DNA of 35,220 nt, taken from assembly GCA_002746215.1 (NCBI GenBank), contig NVWI01000001.1:350360-385579 (forward strand). The letters run 5' to 3'. Positions 22,268-30,698 of this stretch are shown here, piece by piece. This stretch comes from SAR86 cluster bacterium. Its GTDB lineage: Bacteria; Pseudomonadota; Gammaproteobacteria; Pseudomonadales; Pseudohongiellaceae. The position numbers and the translations under genes were made by a program. The notes below the pieces were generated by a model. It saw only the letters and a list, made by a program, of their open reading frames with translations, was not told where the DNA came from and made no database searches. Within the stretch, counting starts at the first letter, position 1, and every line of letters starts with the position of its first letter.

Positions 22268-23044
22268 TTACTTTTTAAACAGAGAGCTAAGCATAAACAG
22301 CACGGCAGCGCTGAGAACTATACTGGGCCCACTGGGAGTATCAAAATAAAAAGAAGCCAGCAGTCCGCCACAAACCGCTAAGCAACCTACAAGGCTGGCA
22401 GATAGCGCCATTTTTTCTGGTGAATTGGAAAAGTTTCTGACGGATGCGGGAGGAATAATCATTAATGAAGTGATCAACAGCATGCCGACAACCTTCATGC
22501 TTAAGGCAATGACTGTGGCGATTAAAAGCATGAGCAGTAAGCGCATTCTGCCAACATTTAATCCTTCAACCTGAGCAAGTTCTTGGTGCAGGGTAATGGT
22601 GAGTAATTTATTCCAGGAAAACGCTAATACGATTAAGGCGGCGACAACACCAGCAGCAATCCAAAGTAAGTCTTGTGTTGTTACGGTGAGTAAGTCACCA
22701 AACAAATAAGCCATGAGATCGATATTTACATCGGTGAAACTGAGAATAACCAAACCAAAAGCCAATGAGCTGTGAGCAAGTATGCCGAGTATGGTGTCTG
22801 TTGCTAAGTGATGCCGACTTTCCATTTTCACCAGTAAAAGTGCAATAGCCAGACAGGCCAGAATGATGGATAACTGCAAATTAATGTCTATTAATATGCC
22901 AAAAGAAATACCCAGCAGGGCCGAGTGAGCCAGGGTGTCACCAAAATAAGCCATGCGCCGCCATACGACAAAGCAACCCAGTGGGCCTGCAATCAGAGCA
23001 ACTAATAATCCGGCAGCAAGGGCGCGTAAAATAAAATCAGCCAT
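22268..23044 (-). CDS. znuB: Zinc ABC transporter permease
   Basis: The 258 residues make about eight membrane helices of the metal-type ABC permease family. LGCFVVWRRMAYFGDTLAHS is the ZnuB/MntB signature near the N-terminus, and SLMIIPPASVRNFS fits the conserved region in the second half. It pairs with the ATPase gene just upstream, whose end it overlaps by eight bases. It carries Zn(II) from ZnuA across the inner membrane. Confidence 0.94.
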   Translation of the reverse strand: MADFILRALAAGLLVALIAGPLGCFVVWRRMAYFGDTLAHSALLGISFGILIDINLQLSIILACLAIALLLVKMESRHHLATDTILGILAHSSLAFGLVILSFTDVNIDLMAYLFGDLLTVTTQDLLWIAAGVVAALIVLAFSWNKLLTITLHQELAQVEGLNVGRMRLLLMLLIATVIALSMKVVGMLLITSLMIIPPASVRNFSNSPEKMALSASLVGCLAVCGGLLASFYFDTPSGPSIVLSAAVLFMLSSLFKK

Positions 23045-23840
23045 GCTTATGCCCTGAGTGGTCGCCGTTTAACATTTCGCCATTGACTACTTCGCCGTCC
23101 AGGGCATGACTGTGATTATGGTTATGGGCGTATACGGCCAGAGCCGCCGCTTGTTTTTTACCGAACAGTTCTAAATAGGCAGGGTCATTACTAACTTGTT
23201 CGGGGTGGCCATGACAGCAGACATGTTGATTCAAACAAATAACTTCATCGGTGGCTGACATCACTAAATGTAAATCATGAGAGATCATCAATATTCCGCA
23301 TTGATGGCTGTCACGAATTGAGGCAATAAGCGCATAGAGTTCGGCCTGACCACTGATGTCTACACCTTGCACGGGCTCATCCAGCACCAGTAATTCTGGA
23401 TCTTGAATTAACGAGCGTGCAAGTAATACACGTTGCAATTCACCGCCTGAGAGTGAGTGGATTTGTGAGTGCAATAAGTGCAAGGCTTTGACTTCGTCTA
23501 AGACTTTTTCTATTAACTCCGGTTTGGCATGTACGGCTAGTTGCAAAAACTTTTTCACCGAAATGGGCATGCTATTGTCGACATGTAAGCGCTGTGGCAT
23601 ATAGCCAATGCGTAGATTTTTTCGTAGCGTAACTGTGCCTGCACTCGGTTTCATTAGGCCAAGTACAACTTTTACCAGGGTGGTTTTACCGGCACCGTTG
23701 GGGCCGATCAATGTCACGATTTGCTTTTCATTAATTTGTAAATTTATGTCGAGCAGAATCTGACGGCCATCGATAGCCATCGAAATGTGTTGAGCTTGTA
23801 AAAGTGTCTTATCCCGTTCCAAAGTGAGTCCTGCAAGCAA
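23037..23840 (-). CDS. znuC: Zinc ABC transporter ATP-binding protein
   Basis: An ABC ATPase of 267 residues: Walker A GPNGAGKTT, Q-loop YMPQR, signature LSGGELQRV, Walker B LLVLDEP, H-loop ISHD. The C-terminal tail is His-rich (AHNHNHSHA and HSGHKHG), a frequent feature in zinc transporters. No ATG is found near the start; TTG at 23838-23840 or the TTG six codons later are the options. The gene is divergent from znuA, with a shared control region. Confidence 0.92.
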   Translation of the reverse strand: MLAGLTLERDKTLLQAQHISMAIDGRQILLDINLQINEKQIVTLIGPNGAGKTTLVKVVLGLMKPSAGTVTLRKNLRIGYMPQRLHVDNSMPISVKKFLQLAVHAKPELIEKVLDEVKALHLLHSQIHSLSGGELQRVLLARSLIQDPELLVLDEPVQGVDISGQAELYALIASIRDSHQCGILMISHDLHLVMSATDEVICLNQHVCCHGHPEQVSNDPAYLELFGKKQAAALAVYAHNHNHSHALDGEVVNGEMLNGDHSGHKHG

Positions 23841-23859
23841 GCGTTACTATTGTTAATGC

Positions 23860-23874
23860 TGTTATATAAATTTA
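23860..23874. promoter_or_regulatory. Possible Zur operator in the znuC-znuA divergent region
   Basis: TGTTATATAAATTTA lies between the two divergent zinc-transport genes and partly fits the TGTTATA-type Zur half-site, but the second half is weak. Position supports it more than sequence. Confidence 0.35.
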
Positions 23875-24070
23875 CCCGGTGACGTTTAAAACCGAAGCAA
23901 TGTCGTAAGAGAGGGGCATCTCAACCAGCGAACGACGACTTACTGCGGCAATTTGGTCAAATTTCAATCACAATAATGATTTGTGTCGGTATCAAGTTTG
24001 CGCACAAGGCGAGGTAATATATCATAGTGGGCTTTTCAGAATCAGCTTGTCTATAAATAGGTATAAAGCT

Positions 24071-24937
24071 TTGTCTCGCAAAGTATTAATCAGCGTATTC
24101 ATTTTTTCCCAATTAGTTATTGGTACTGTGGCGAATGCTCAGCCTGTGGTTAGCGCCAGCATAAAGCCTTTGCAGTTAATTGCCGCAGCAATTACTACGG
24201 GGATAGGGGGCAATAATGAACCAGGCCTGATTATTGGGCCGGCTCAAGACCCGCATCATCCGTCTTTGCGGCCATCAGAAAGGCGCACGCTTTATGCGGC
24301 AGATATTCTGCTTTGGGTTGGCCCACAACTGGAAGCCGCATTGGCGGATGTAATAGACCCAACATCTTCAACAGTGATAAATGCCTATGAACTAACTCAA
24401 GAAAGTGGCCTTTCAGTGTCGGGCACTATTGACCCTCATGTCTGGCTGTCCACACAAAATGCCAGGCTAATTGCAGAGACATTAACGCAGAAGCTTGTAT
24501 TGCTTGATGTTGAGAATCGCCAGCCTTATGAAAATAATCTGGATGACTTCTTAAGTTCGCTGGATATGTTGGATGTTGAAATCAATGCTGCTTTGGAGGC
24601 TTTGCAACAGACGCCTTTTGCCGTCTATCACAATGCCTTTCGTTATTATGAAAAACAGTATGGTCTGACACATACTGCCAGCTATACTGACAATGAAGAA
24701 TTACAGCCGGGAATTCGCAAGGTGCTAGAAGTCAGGGAAAGTTTGGCGGCAAATAATGTGTCATGCCTGCTACTCGAACCCTCTAATAATCCAGAAGAAA
24801 TTAGTCAGTTAACAGGTCGAGATATGACGCTGATGACTATCGATATATTAGGCTTTGATTATGTTGCTAATAAAACCGGCTATCGCGATTTCATGCTCGG
24901 TATAACGCAGTCTGTTAAAGAGTGCCTACAGCCATGA
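24071..24937 (+). CDS. znuA: Zinc ABC transporter substrate-binding protein
   Basis: A periplasmic cluster A-I binding protein. TTG at 24071 gives a neat signal peptide (SRKVLISVFIFSQLVIGTVA, then NAQ). A TTG at 23981 would add 30 residues that do not look like part of a signal, so the later start is preferred, though not certain. The zinc ligands of ZnuA can be read: His in AQDPHHPSLRPSE, His in TIDPHVWLS and His in FAVYHNAFRYY. The His-rich loop of E. coli ZnuA is short here. It sends Zn(II) to ZnuB/ZnuC. Confidence 0.9.
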   Translation: MSRKVLISVFIFSQLVIGTVANAQPVVSASIKPLQLIAAAITTGIGGNNEPGLIIGPAQDPHHPSLRPSERRTLYAADILLWVGPQLEAALADVIDPTSSTVINAYELTQESGLSVSGTIDPHVWLSTQNARLIAETLTQKLVLLDVENRQPYENNLDDFLSSLDMLDVEINAALEALQQTPFAVYHNAFRYYEKQYGLTHTASYTDNEELQPGIRKVLEVRESLAANNVSCLLLEPSNNPEEISQLTGRDMTLMTIDILGFDYVANKTGYRDFMLGITQSVKECLQP

Positions 24938-25012
24938 GCAGTAAAGAGTGCCTACAGCCATGAATAGCAAAGAGCCCTCAGCCATTAACAGTAAAGAGCC
25001 TTCAGCTCATAG
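24917..25012. repeat. Four degenerate direct repeats, about 26 bp each, between znuA and polA
   Basis: Units start with AAAGAG at 24917, 24943, 24969 and 24993. The first two are nearly identical (AAAGAGTGCCTACAGCCATG) and the later two have diverged (AAAGAGCCCTCAGCC and AAAGAGCCTTCAGCT). The first copy includes the znuA stop, so the gene's last codons are part of the repeat. Confidence 0.85.
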
Positions 25013-25027
25013 AGAACCCCTACAACG

Positions 25028-27802
25028 ATGAGCCCCTTACCAGAAAAACCCTTAATCCTAATTGATGGCTCATCTTATTTATTTCGCGCCTATCATGCTT
25101 TGCCACCATTAGAGACTACTCGCGGCCAGGCGACTGGCGCAATTAAGGGTGTCATTAACATGGTGCGTAGCTTAATTAAGGAATATCCCGATTCACCCAT
25201 TGCCGTGGTTTTTGATGCCAAGGGTAAGACTTTCCGTAATGACATTTATAAAGACTATAAGGCGCATCGCCCCCCCATGCCGGATGATTTACGCTCACAG
25301 ATAGAGCCAATTCACGAAATTATCAAGGCCATGGGGTTGCCATTAATCGTTGTGCCAGGTGTGGAAGCCGATGATGTGATTGGCACCCTGGCCAGACAGG
25401 CAACTGAACTTAAACGCGATACTCTGATTTCAACGGGTGATAAAGATCTTGCTCAGCTAGTAAATGAGCACATCACTTTATTAAATACCATGAACAAAGA
25501 AGTGCTGGATATTGAAGGCGTCAAAACGAAGTTTGGCTTAACGCCGGAGCAGATTATCGATTATCTGGGCTTGATGGGCGATAAGTCTGACAATATTCCA
25601 GGCGTGCCAAGTGTTGGCCCAAAAACAGCCGTGAAGTGGTTGGCCGAATATGGCACAGCAGAAGTCTTGATTGAACATGCTGATGACATTAAGGGCAAAG
25701 TGGGCGAAAAATTAAGAGAACATATTGAGCAGCTTCGAATGTCATGTGAGCTTGCAACAATTAAACTGGATGTGGAGCTTGACGTCGGGCCAAACGAACT
25801 GGTTCATTCGCCTGTTGATAAAGAAGCCTTGTTAAGTTGGTTTCTTACCCTGGAATTTCGCACCTGGGTTAAGGAGTTGGAAGCAGAGGGGGTTAAAGCC
25901 GAGGCGCTGCAAGTAGAGGGCGAGCCAGCGTCTGTTGAAGGGGCTGATTCTATTGATGAGAGCAATGAAAGCGAAGCTTTCCCACAGCCAGAGAATATCG
26001 AATATCAGACAATATTAAATTCAGACCAATTTGAGTCGCTACTGAGCGAGATTAAAAAAACCGACCGACTCGCCATTGCCCTTGAAACCGATGGCGCTCA
26101 ATTCATGCTCGCGCAGATAGTGGGCCTCTCATTATCGGTTAAACCAGGCCAGGCCAGTTATATTCCATTGGGGCATGTCTATGAAGGCTCGCCAGAGCAA
26201 CTGAATATTGATGATGTATTAAAGGCTTTACAGCCGGTGTTGGAAGACGAAAGCATTTTTAAAGCCGGGCATGACCTAAAGTATATGAGCCATGTGTTGG
26301 CTAATGTCGGTATCAAGTTAGCGGGCCGTCGTTTTGACACCATGTTGCAATCTTACGTACTCAATTCTGTTGCGCATAAACATACTCTCGCAAAACTCAC
26401 ATCGACTTACTTGCAAGAAGATAAACACTTACTGGAAGAGTTGCTGGGTAAGGGGCGCAATAAACTGACTTACGCTGAAGTGGAGATAGAAAAAGCATCT
26501 GCTTATTCCGCCCAAAATGCGGATTTTACTTTCCGGCTACAGCAGGGTTTGGCGGTAAAGCTTAAACAAACCGGCGAGCTTGCAGACATATATCAGTATA
26601 AGGAAATAGCACTTTTACCATCACTTTATACGATGGAGCAGCAGGGTATTCGTGTTGATGTCTTTAGTCTGGCGCAACAAAGTGAAGAGCTAGGATTGCG
26701 CCTGGATGAGCTTGAACAGGAAGCCTACACCTTGGCCGGTGAAGAATTTAACCTTGCCTCACCAGCTCAACTGCAGAAAATTTTTTATGAAAAGCTTAAT
26801 TACCCTGTTATTAAAAAGACGAAGGGAGGCCAGCCTTCAACTGCAGAGCCGATATTACAAGAGCTGGCATTGGATTATCCTTTACCGAAACTGCTGTTGG
26901 AATACCGCACGCTAAGCAAGTTAAAAAGCACTTATACCGATAAATTACCGCAGGATGTTAATCCGCAGACTGGCCGTATTCACAGTACTTTCCAACAAGC
27001 TGTAGCCGCCACTGGACGTTTGTCTTCTACTGACCCTAATTTACAGAATATACCCATACGCACGGAAGAGGGTCGGCGTATACGCAAAGCCTTTATTGCC
27101 GAAGAAGGCAAGATCCTGATGGCAGCCGATTACTCTCAGGTGGAATTACGCATTATGGCGCATTTATCGGGGGATGAGGGCTTGCGTACAGCTTTCCAGG
27201 AAGGTCTGGATGTGCATCGAGCGACAGCCGCTGAAATTTTTGATGTGTCGCTTGATCAGGTCAACAACGATCAGCGTCGTAGTGCTAAGGCGATCAATTT
27301 TGGCTTGATCTATGGCATGTCTGCCTTTGGTTTGGCGAAACAACTTGGCATTGGGCGTCATGAAGCACAGGAATATGTTGAACGTTATTTTCATCGTTAT
27401 CCCGGGGTACGTGATTACATGGAAGATACTAGGCAGGTCGCCAATGAACAAGGTTATGTAGAAACACTATTTGGCCGCAGATTGTATTTACCGGATATTC
27501 ATGCGAGCAATGGCATGTTGAGAAAAGCGGCAGAGCGCACGGCAATCAATGCGCCGATGCAGGGCACTGCTGCTGACATCATTAAGCGTGCAATGATTGA
27601 TATTCAACATTGGCTGGATATTGCAGGGCTGGATGCCCGGCTTCTACTACAGGTACACGACGAACTGGTGTTTGAAGTGAGGGAATCAGACCTGGCGCTC
27701 TTGTCTGAGGGGGTTGAATTCAGGATGGCTTCAGCGGCAGCTTTGGATGTTCCTTTAATCGTTGATATCGGTTCTGGCGCTAATTGGGATGAAGCGCATT
27801 GA
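25028..27802 (+). CDS. polA: DNA polymerase I (3'-5' exonuclease site degenerate)
   Basis: The 924 residues have the usual three parts. The 5' nuclease (1-290) has intact acidic motifs (VEADDVIG, STGDKDL, GLMGDKSDNIPG). The polymerase part has motif A DYSQVELRIMAHLSGDEGL, motif B RRSAKAINFGLIYG and motif C VHDELVFEV. The middle exonuclease domain has lost three of four metal ligands: by comparison with E. coli, Asp355 is Ala351, Asp424 is Met420 and Asp501 is Asn497, while Glu357 remains as Glu353. All three losses have the same 4-residue offset, so the alignment is secure. Proofreading should be absent, while nick translation and Okazaki-fragment processing should remain. A Glu/Ser-rich linker (about 290-322) joins the first two domains. 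Confidence 0.96.
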   Translation: MSPLPEKPLILIDGSSYLFRAYHALPPLETTRGQATGAIKGVINMVRSLIKEYPDSPIAVVFDAKGKTFRNDIYKDYKAHRPPMPDDLRSQIEPIHEIIKAMGLPLIVVPGVEADDVIGTLARQATELKRDTLISTGDKDLAQLVNEHITLLNTMNKEVLDIEGVKTKFGLTPEQIIDYLGLMGDKSDNIPGVPSVGPKTAVKWLAEYGTAEVLIEHADDIKGKVGEKLREHIEQLRMSCELATIKLDVELDVGPNELVHSPVDKEALLSWFLTLEFRTWVKELEAEGVKAEALQVEGEPASVEGADSIDESNESEAFPQPENIEYQTILNSDQFESLLSEIKKTDRLAIALETDGAQFMLAQIVGLSLSVKPGQASYIPLGHVYEGSPEQLNIDDVLKALQPVLEDESIFKAGHDLKYMSHVLANVGIKLAGRRFDTMLQSYVLNSVAHKHTLAKLTSTYLQEDKHLLEELLGKGRNKLTYAEVEIEKASAYSAQNADFTFRLQQGLAVKLKQTGELADIYQYKEIALLPSLYTMEQQGIRVDVFSLAQQSEELGLRLDELEQEAYTLAGEEFNLASPAQLQKIFYEKLNYPVIKKTKGGQPSTAEPILQELALDYPLPKLLLEYRTLSKLKSTYTDKLPQDVNPQTGRIHSTFQQAVAATGRLSSTDPNLQNIPIRTEEGRRIRKAFIAEEGKILMAADYSQVELRIMAHLSGDEGLRTAFQEGLDVHRATAAEIFDVSLDQVNNDQRRSAKAINFGLIYGMSAFGLAKQLGIGRHEAQEYVERYFHRYPGVRDYMEDTRQVANEQGYVETLFGRRLYLPDIHASNGMLRKAAERTAINAPMQGTAADIIKRAMIDIQHWLDIAGLDARLLLQVHDELVFEVRESDLALLSEGVEFRMASAAALDVPLIVDIGSGANWDEAH

Positions 27803-27860
27803 CTTCATCTTTGTGTCATTGCACGAGCAGTTATAATTTTGCAAAAAATTAGATATATGT

Positions 27861-27888
27861 GGAACTATTTTTAGCGGAGCCAGTCACA
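27861..27888 (+). promoter_or_regulatory. Predicted sigma-E (AlgU/RpoE)-type promoter
   Basis: GGAACT (27861-27866) is followed after 16 bases by GTCACA (27883-27888), close to the GGAACTT-N15/16-GTCNAA pattern. It lies just before a run of RNA hairpins and predicts a start near 27894. Confidence 0.55.
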
Positions 27889-27892
27889 CTTA

Positions 27893-28008
27893 CTAGTGGG
27901 CTGGTTTTCTCCCCGATTTCCCAGTCTACTAGAACGACCTAAAAACTCCTTCGTTTATAGGAGACAGGGTCCTAACTGCGTTCTCCTGTGGTTAGGGCCC
28001 AACTTTTT
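27893..28008 (+). ncRNA. Probable small RNA at the Spot 42/ErsA locus (polA-engB gap)
   Basis: Three hairpins follow the sigma-E-like promoter. The first pairs CTAGTGGGCTGG (27893-27904) with CCCAGTCTACTAG (27920-27932) and exposes a C-rich loop, TTTTCTCCCCGATTT. The second is CTCCT/AGGAG (about 27947-27964). The third pairs GGGTCCTAAC (27967-27976) with GTTAGGGCCC (27991-28000), followed shortly by TTTTT (28004-28008), a terminator. The predicted RNA is about 115 nt. In E. coli this gap holds Spot 42, and in Pseudomonas the sigma-22-dependent ErsA with a C-rich loop. The layout is closer to ErsA; the identity is inferred. Confidence 0.62.
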
Positions 28009-28094
28009 AGTGCTAGTTAGTGATAGGTTTATTAGTGATAGGTTTATAAGTTAGCAGCAAGCAAATTCTAAGCAGATTAAAGCACCCTTCAAAA

Positions 28095-28709
28095 TTACTC
28101 TTCAGGTTTTATTAACCAGGCATTTAACTGCTTGCGCAAGCCGTTAACCCCGTCACCTTTTAACGCAGAGAACAATTGCACGCTTATAAGGTCTCCAGAC
28201 GAGCTTAAGTGTTTTTGAGTAGTTAGCAGGGCCGCTTTGGCAGCACCATGCTTTAGCTTGTCTGCTTTAGTTAATAAAATATGCAAAGGCATTTGTGCGC
28301 GTGAGGCCCAATCAACCATCATCACGTCACTGTCTTTGAATGGGTGCCGGATATCCACAAGTAAAATAACACCCTGTAAGGACTGCCGTTCTTCGAGATA
28401 GCGTGTTAGTTGCTTTTGCCATTTCAGCTTCATTTTTGGTGGGACTTTGGCATAACCAAAGCCGGGCAAGTCAACAAGGTAGCGCTTTTCAGCAATTTCA
28501 AAATAATTGAGTAATTGAGTACGACCAGGCGTTTTACTGGTACGAGCCAGCTTGGGCTGTTCGGTCAAAATATTGATGGCGCTTGACTTGCCAGCATTAG
28601 AGCGGCCGATAAAAGCAGCCTCCAGAGCATTGTCTTCTGGACACTGTGACAGAGTCCCCGCGCTAGTCAAAAACTGAGCATTTCTATAATCAAGGCCGGC
28701 TCTAGACAT
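28095..28709 (-). CDS. engB: Ribosome biogenesis GTP-binding protein
   Basis: The 204 residues show the GTPase motifs G1 [10 protein letters not shown]2 [10 protein letters not shown]3 DLPGFGYA, G4 TKAD and G5 [14 protein letters not shown] and the TPGRTQ switch are specific to the YihA/YsxC/EngB family, which helps assemble the 50S subunit. The polA - sRNA - engB order with engB on the opposite strand is the usual one in gammaproteobacteria. Confidence 0.95.
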   Translation of the reverse strand: MSRAGLDYRNAQFLTSAGTLSQCPEDNALEAAFIGRSNAGKSSAINILTEQPKLARTSKTPGRTQLLNYFEIAEKRYLVDLPGFGYAKVPPKMKLKWQKQLTRYLEERQSLQGVILLVDIRHPFKDSDVMMVDWASRAQMPLHILLTKADKLKHGAAKAALLTTQKHLSSSGDLISVQLFSALKGDGVNGLRKQLNAWLIKPEE

Positions 28710-29096
28710 GGAGAACTCGAATTAAACAGTTATAAGTCATTTGTTGGGATGCCCCTTGTAGGAGTTTTGTTAAGTGTTGCTAGGAATTGTACCGTAGACG
28801 CTGAAACCTTTTCTAATTTATGAGGACAACTGTGGTAATTGTCTTTGCTTAAGGCATTAAAATAATGCCTGTCTGACTCTTTCCTTTAACCATGTATCGC
28901 TATCAGCAATTTTACGTAGAACGATTTTCCAGTGCCAGGTGTCTTTGTCATCGGAGTGGGATGAGGTATAATCCCCCCGCTTTTTAGCAGGCAGGAAGTA
29001 TAACATAGCCTTATGGCCGCAATAGCTTAGCCTACAAGGGCCTTAGCGCTTAGTTTAGGCTCTATTTAAATTAGCTTTTATTTGATGGAAACACGC
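28710..29096. other. Intergenic region upstream of cytochrome c4
   Basis: No gene is seen. The only clear element is the promoter at 28945-28972. CTTAAGGCATTAAAATAATG near 28850 makes a weak hairpin (AGGCATT/AATGCCT). Confidence 0.6.
28945..28972 (+). promoter_or_regulatory. Predicted sigma-70 promoter of the cytochrome c4 gene
   Basis: TTGTCA (28945-28950), 16 bases, TATAAT (28967-28972). It lies about 125 bases before the start codon, leaving a long 5' leader. Confidence 0.6.
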
Positions 29097-29717
29097 ATGA
29101 ACAGAATTTTTCTTGTTGCACTATTTACTGCTTTGGCTTTTAGCACTACAGCTCAAGCTCAGATGGTAGGAAACGCGGCCAATGGCAGCTCAAAAGTCGT
29201 CGTCTGTGGCGCTTGCCATGGTGCCAGTGGTAATGACGTAGTAGTGCCAGGTGCTGCCAGGCTTGGCGGTCAAAATCAACGCTATTTGTATAAGCAATTA
29301 CAAGATATTAAAAGCGGGGCAAGAGACATTGCTCTTATGGCCGGCCAGCTGAACAGTCTTTCAGATCAAGACCTGGCGGATATTGCAGCACATTACGCCT
29401 CGCTTGAGGAAGCACGTGGTGCGGCAGAGGAATCAGCGTTGGTACTTGGTCAAACGCTTTATCGTGCTGGCAATGCCGATATTGGTGTCGCCGCTTGTTC
29501 TGCCTGCCATTCACCAACAGGTGCAGGTAATAATGGCGCTGGTTATCCGGCATTACGCGGCCAGGATCCCGCTTATACAGAATCACAATTGCGAGCATTT
29601 CGTGATGGCACCAGAAACAACGATCTTGCAGCAGTTATGCAGGATAATGTTGCCAGACTTAATGATGCTGAAATTCAGGCTTTAGCCTCTTATGTTGCTG
29701 GGCTGCGAGCTGAATAA
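29097..29717 (+). CDS. Dihaem cytochrome c4
   Basis: A signal peptide (MNRIFLVALFTALAFSTTAQ, then AQ) precedes two similar cytochrome c domains of about 90 residues. The haem motifs are CGACH and CSACH; axial Met candidates are in DIALMAGQLNSLSD and DLAAVMQDNVARLND. The duplication and the YLYKQLQDIKSGARD / YTESQLRAFRDGTRN pair are typical of cytochrome c4, a periplasmic electron carrier to terminal oxidases. ATG at 29097 is preferred because GGAA lies six bases before it and the signal begins there; ATG at 29085 and TTG at 29082 are in frame. The dsbA gene follows. Confidence 0.93.
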   Translation: MNRIFLVALFTALAFSTTAQAQMVGNAANGSSKVVVCGACHGASGNDVVVPGAARLGGQNQRYLYKQLQDIKSGARDIALMAGQLNSLSDQDLADIAAHYASLEEARGAAEESALVLGQTLYRAGNADIGVAACSACHSPTGAGNNGAGYPALRGQDPAYTESQLRAFRDGTRNNDLAAVMQDNVARLNDAEIQALASYVAGLRAE

Positions 29718-29761
29718 GGAAAAAAAATGAATTATTCAGCCAGTATTAAGCTGACTGTCAT

Positions 29762-29790
29762 AAAAAGGGTGCCAAGTAGCGCCCTTTTTT
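29762..29790 (+). terminator. Rho-independent terminator after cytochrome c4
   Basis: AAAAAGGGTGCC, a short loop, then GCGCCCTTTTTT: a stem with an inner G-C part and a T-run. Confidence 0.8.
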
Positions 29791-29924
29791 GTATCTTTAG
29801 CCGACACAAATGAAAAGAAGATAGTTAGTAGCGAGCTGCGATTGGCTACTAAACAAAAATAAACCCAAGCTTTAGAAAGCTTTTAGAATAAAAAACCGAA
29901 TTTAAGTTTAGTCTGGAGATCATC

Positions 29925-30578
29925 ATGAAAGTATTACTTAAACCTGTTTTGCAAGCCTTTGCGTTAGTGGCAATTTTAGCGGCAATGAGTGTTTCAGTTT
30001 TAGCACAGCCTGCGCGCTACATTGAAGGCACACATTATGTTGAACTGGATTCGCCAGTTCGTACAGTTGACTCAAATAAAATAGAGGTTGTTGAAATTTT
30101 TTGGTATGGCTGTACTCACTGTTATTCATTTGAACCATTGATTGAAAACTGGGAAGCTAATGCGCCTGAAGACGTTGTCTTTGTCCGTAGCCCCGGTATG
30201 TGGAATGCCATGATGCAAACACATGCTCAACTTTATTACGCTTCCGTGGAACTGGGTGTGTTTGAAGAAACGCACAGTGAAATTTTTGATGAAATATTAC
30301 TGCGCGCGAACTATTTACAAACAGAAGCCGCAGCTAAAGATTATTTCATGGGTAAGGGCGTCTCTGGCGATGAATTTGATGCCGCCTGGAATTCTTTCAC
30401 AGTAACCTCAGCAGTGAATCGCGCTAATACAAACATGCGAGATTATGGCGTTCGTAGCACGCCAAATTTAATTGTAAATGGTAAGTACCGCATTGTGACC
30501 AATCAGGCTGTGCCTACGCAGACTGATATGTTGGAAGTGGTTGATTATTTGGTTGAGATGGAACGCAGCAGTATGTAG
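29925..30578 (+). CDS. dsbA: Thiol:disulfide interchange protein DsbA
   Basis: A 217-residue periplasmic thioredoxin-fold protein. The signal ends ...SVLAQ. The active site is FWYGCTHCYSFEP, so the usual CPHC is CTHC. The cis-proline loop is VRSTPNLIVNGKYRI. It oxidises cysteine pairs in newly exported proteins. Thr in place of Pro between the cysteines changes the redox potential in studied thioredoxins; the effect here is not known. It stands alone between two terminators, downstream of cytochrome c4, as in Pseudomonas. Confidence 0.93.
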   Translation: MKVLLKPVLQAFALVAILAAMSVSVLAQPARYIEGTHYVELDSPVRTVDSNKIEVVEIFWYGCTHCYSFEPLIENWEANAPEDVVFVRSPGMWNAMMQTHAQLYYASVELGVFEETHSEIFDEILLRANYLQTEAAAKDYFMGKGVSGDEFDAAWNSFTVTSAVNRANTNMRDYGVRSTPNLIVNGKYRIVTNQAVPTQTDMLEVVDYLVEMERSSM

Positions 30579-30616
30579 ATAAGATGGTAAAGATACACTA
30601 AAGTCTTTGTAAAAAT

Positions 30617-30653
30617 AAAAACGCCCATGATGTTATGCATCATGGGCGTTTTT
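30617..30653. terminator. Strong terminator after dsbA
   Basis: AAAACGCCCATGATG, a loop of about six bases, CATCATGGGCGTTTT: a long stem with A-run and T-run at the two sides, so it can stop transcription in both directions. Confidence 0.9.
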
Positions 30654-30698
30654 ATTTACACTCATTATTCTTTTAATCGAGTAGAGTAATAAAAAGAG

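Noticed and set aside
27893-28008. Spot 42 itself
   Set aside because: The sequence does not match the E. coli Spot 42 that I remember; only locus and hairpin layout agree, and the sigma-E-like promoter points to ErsA instead.
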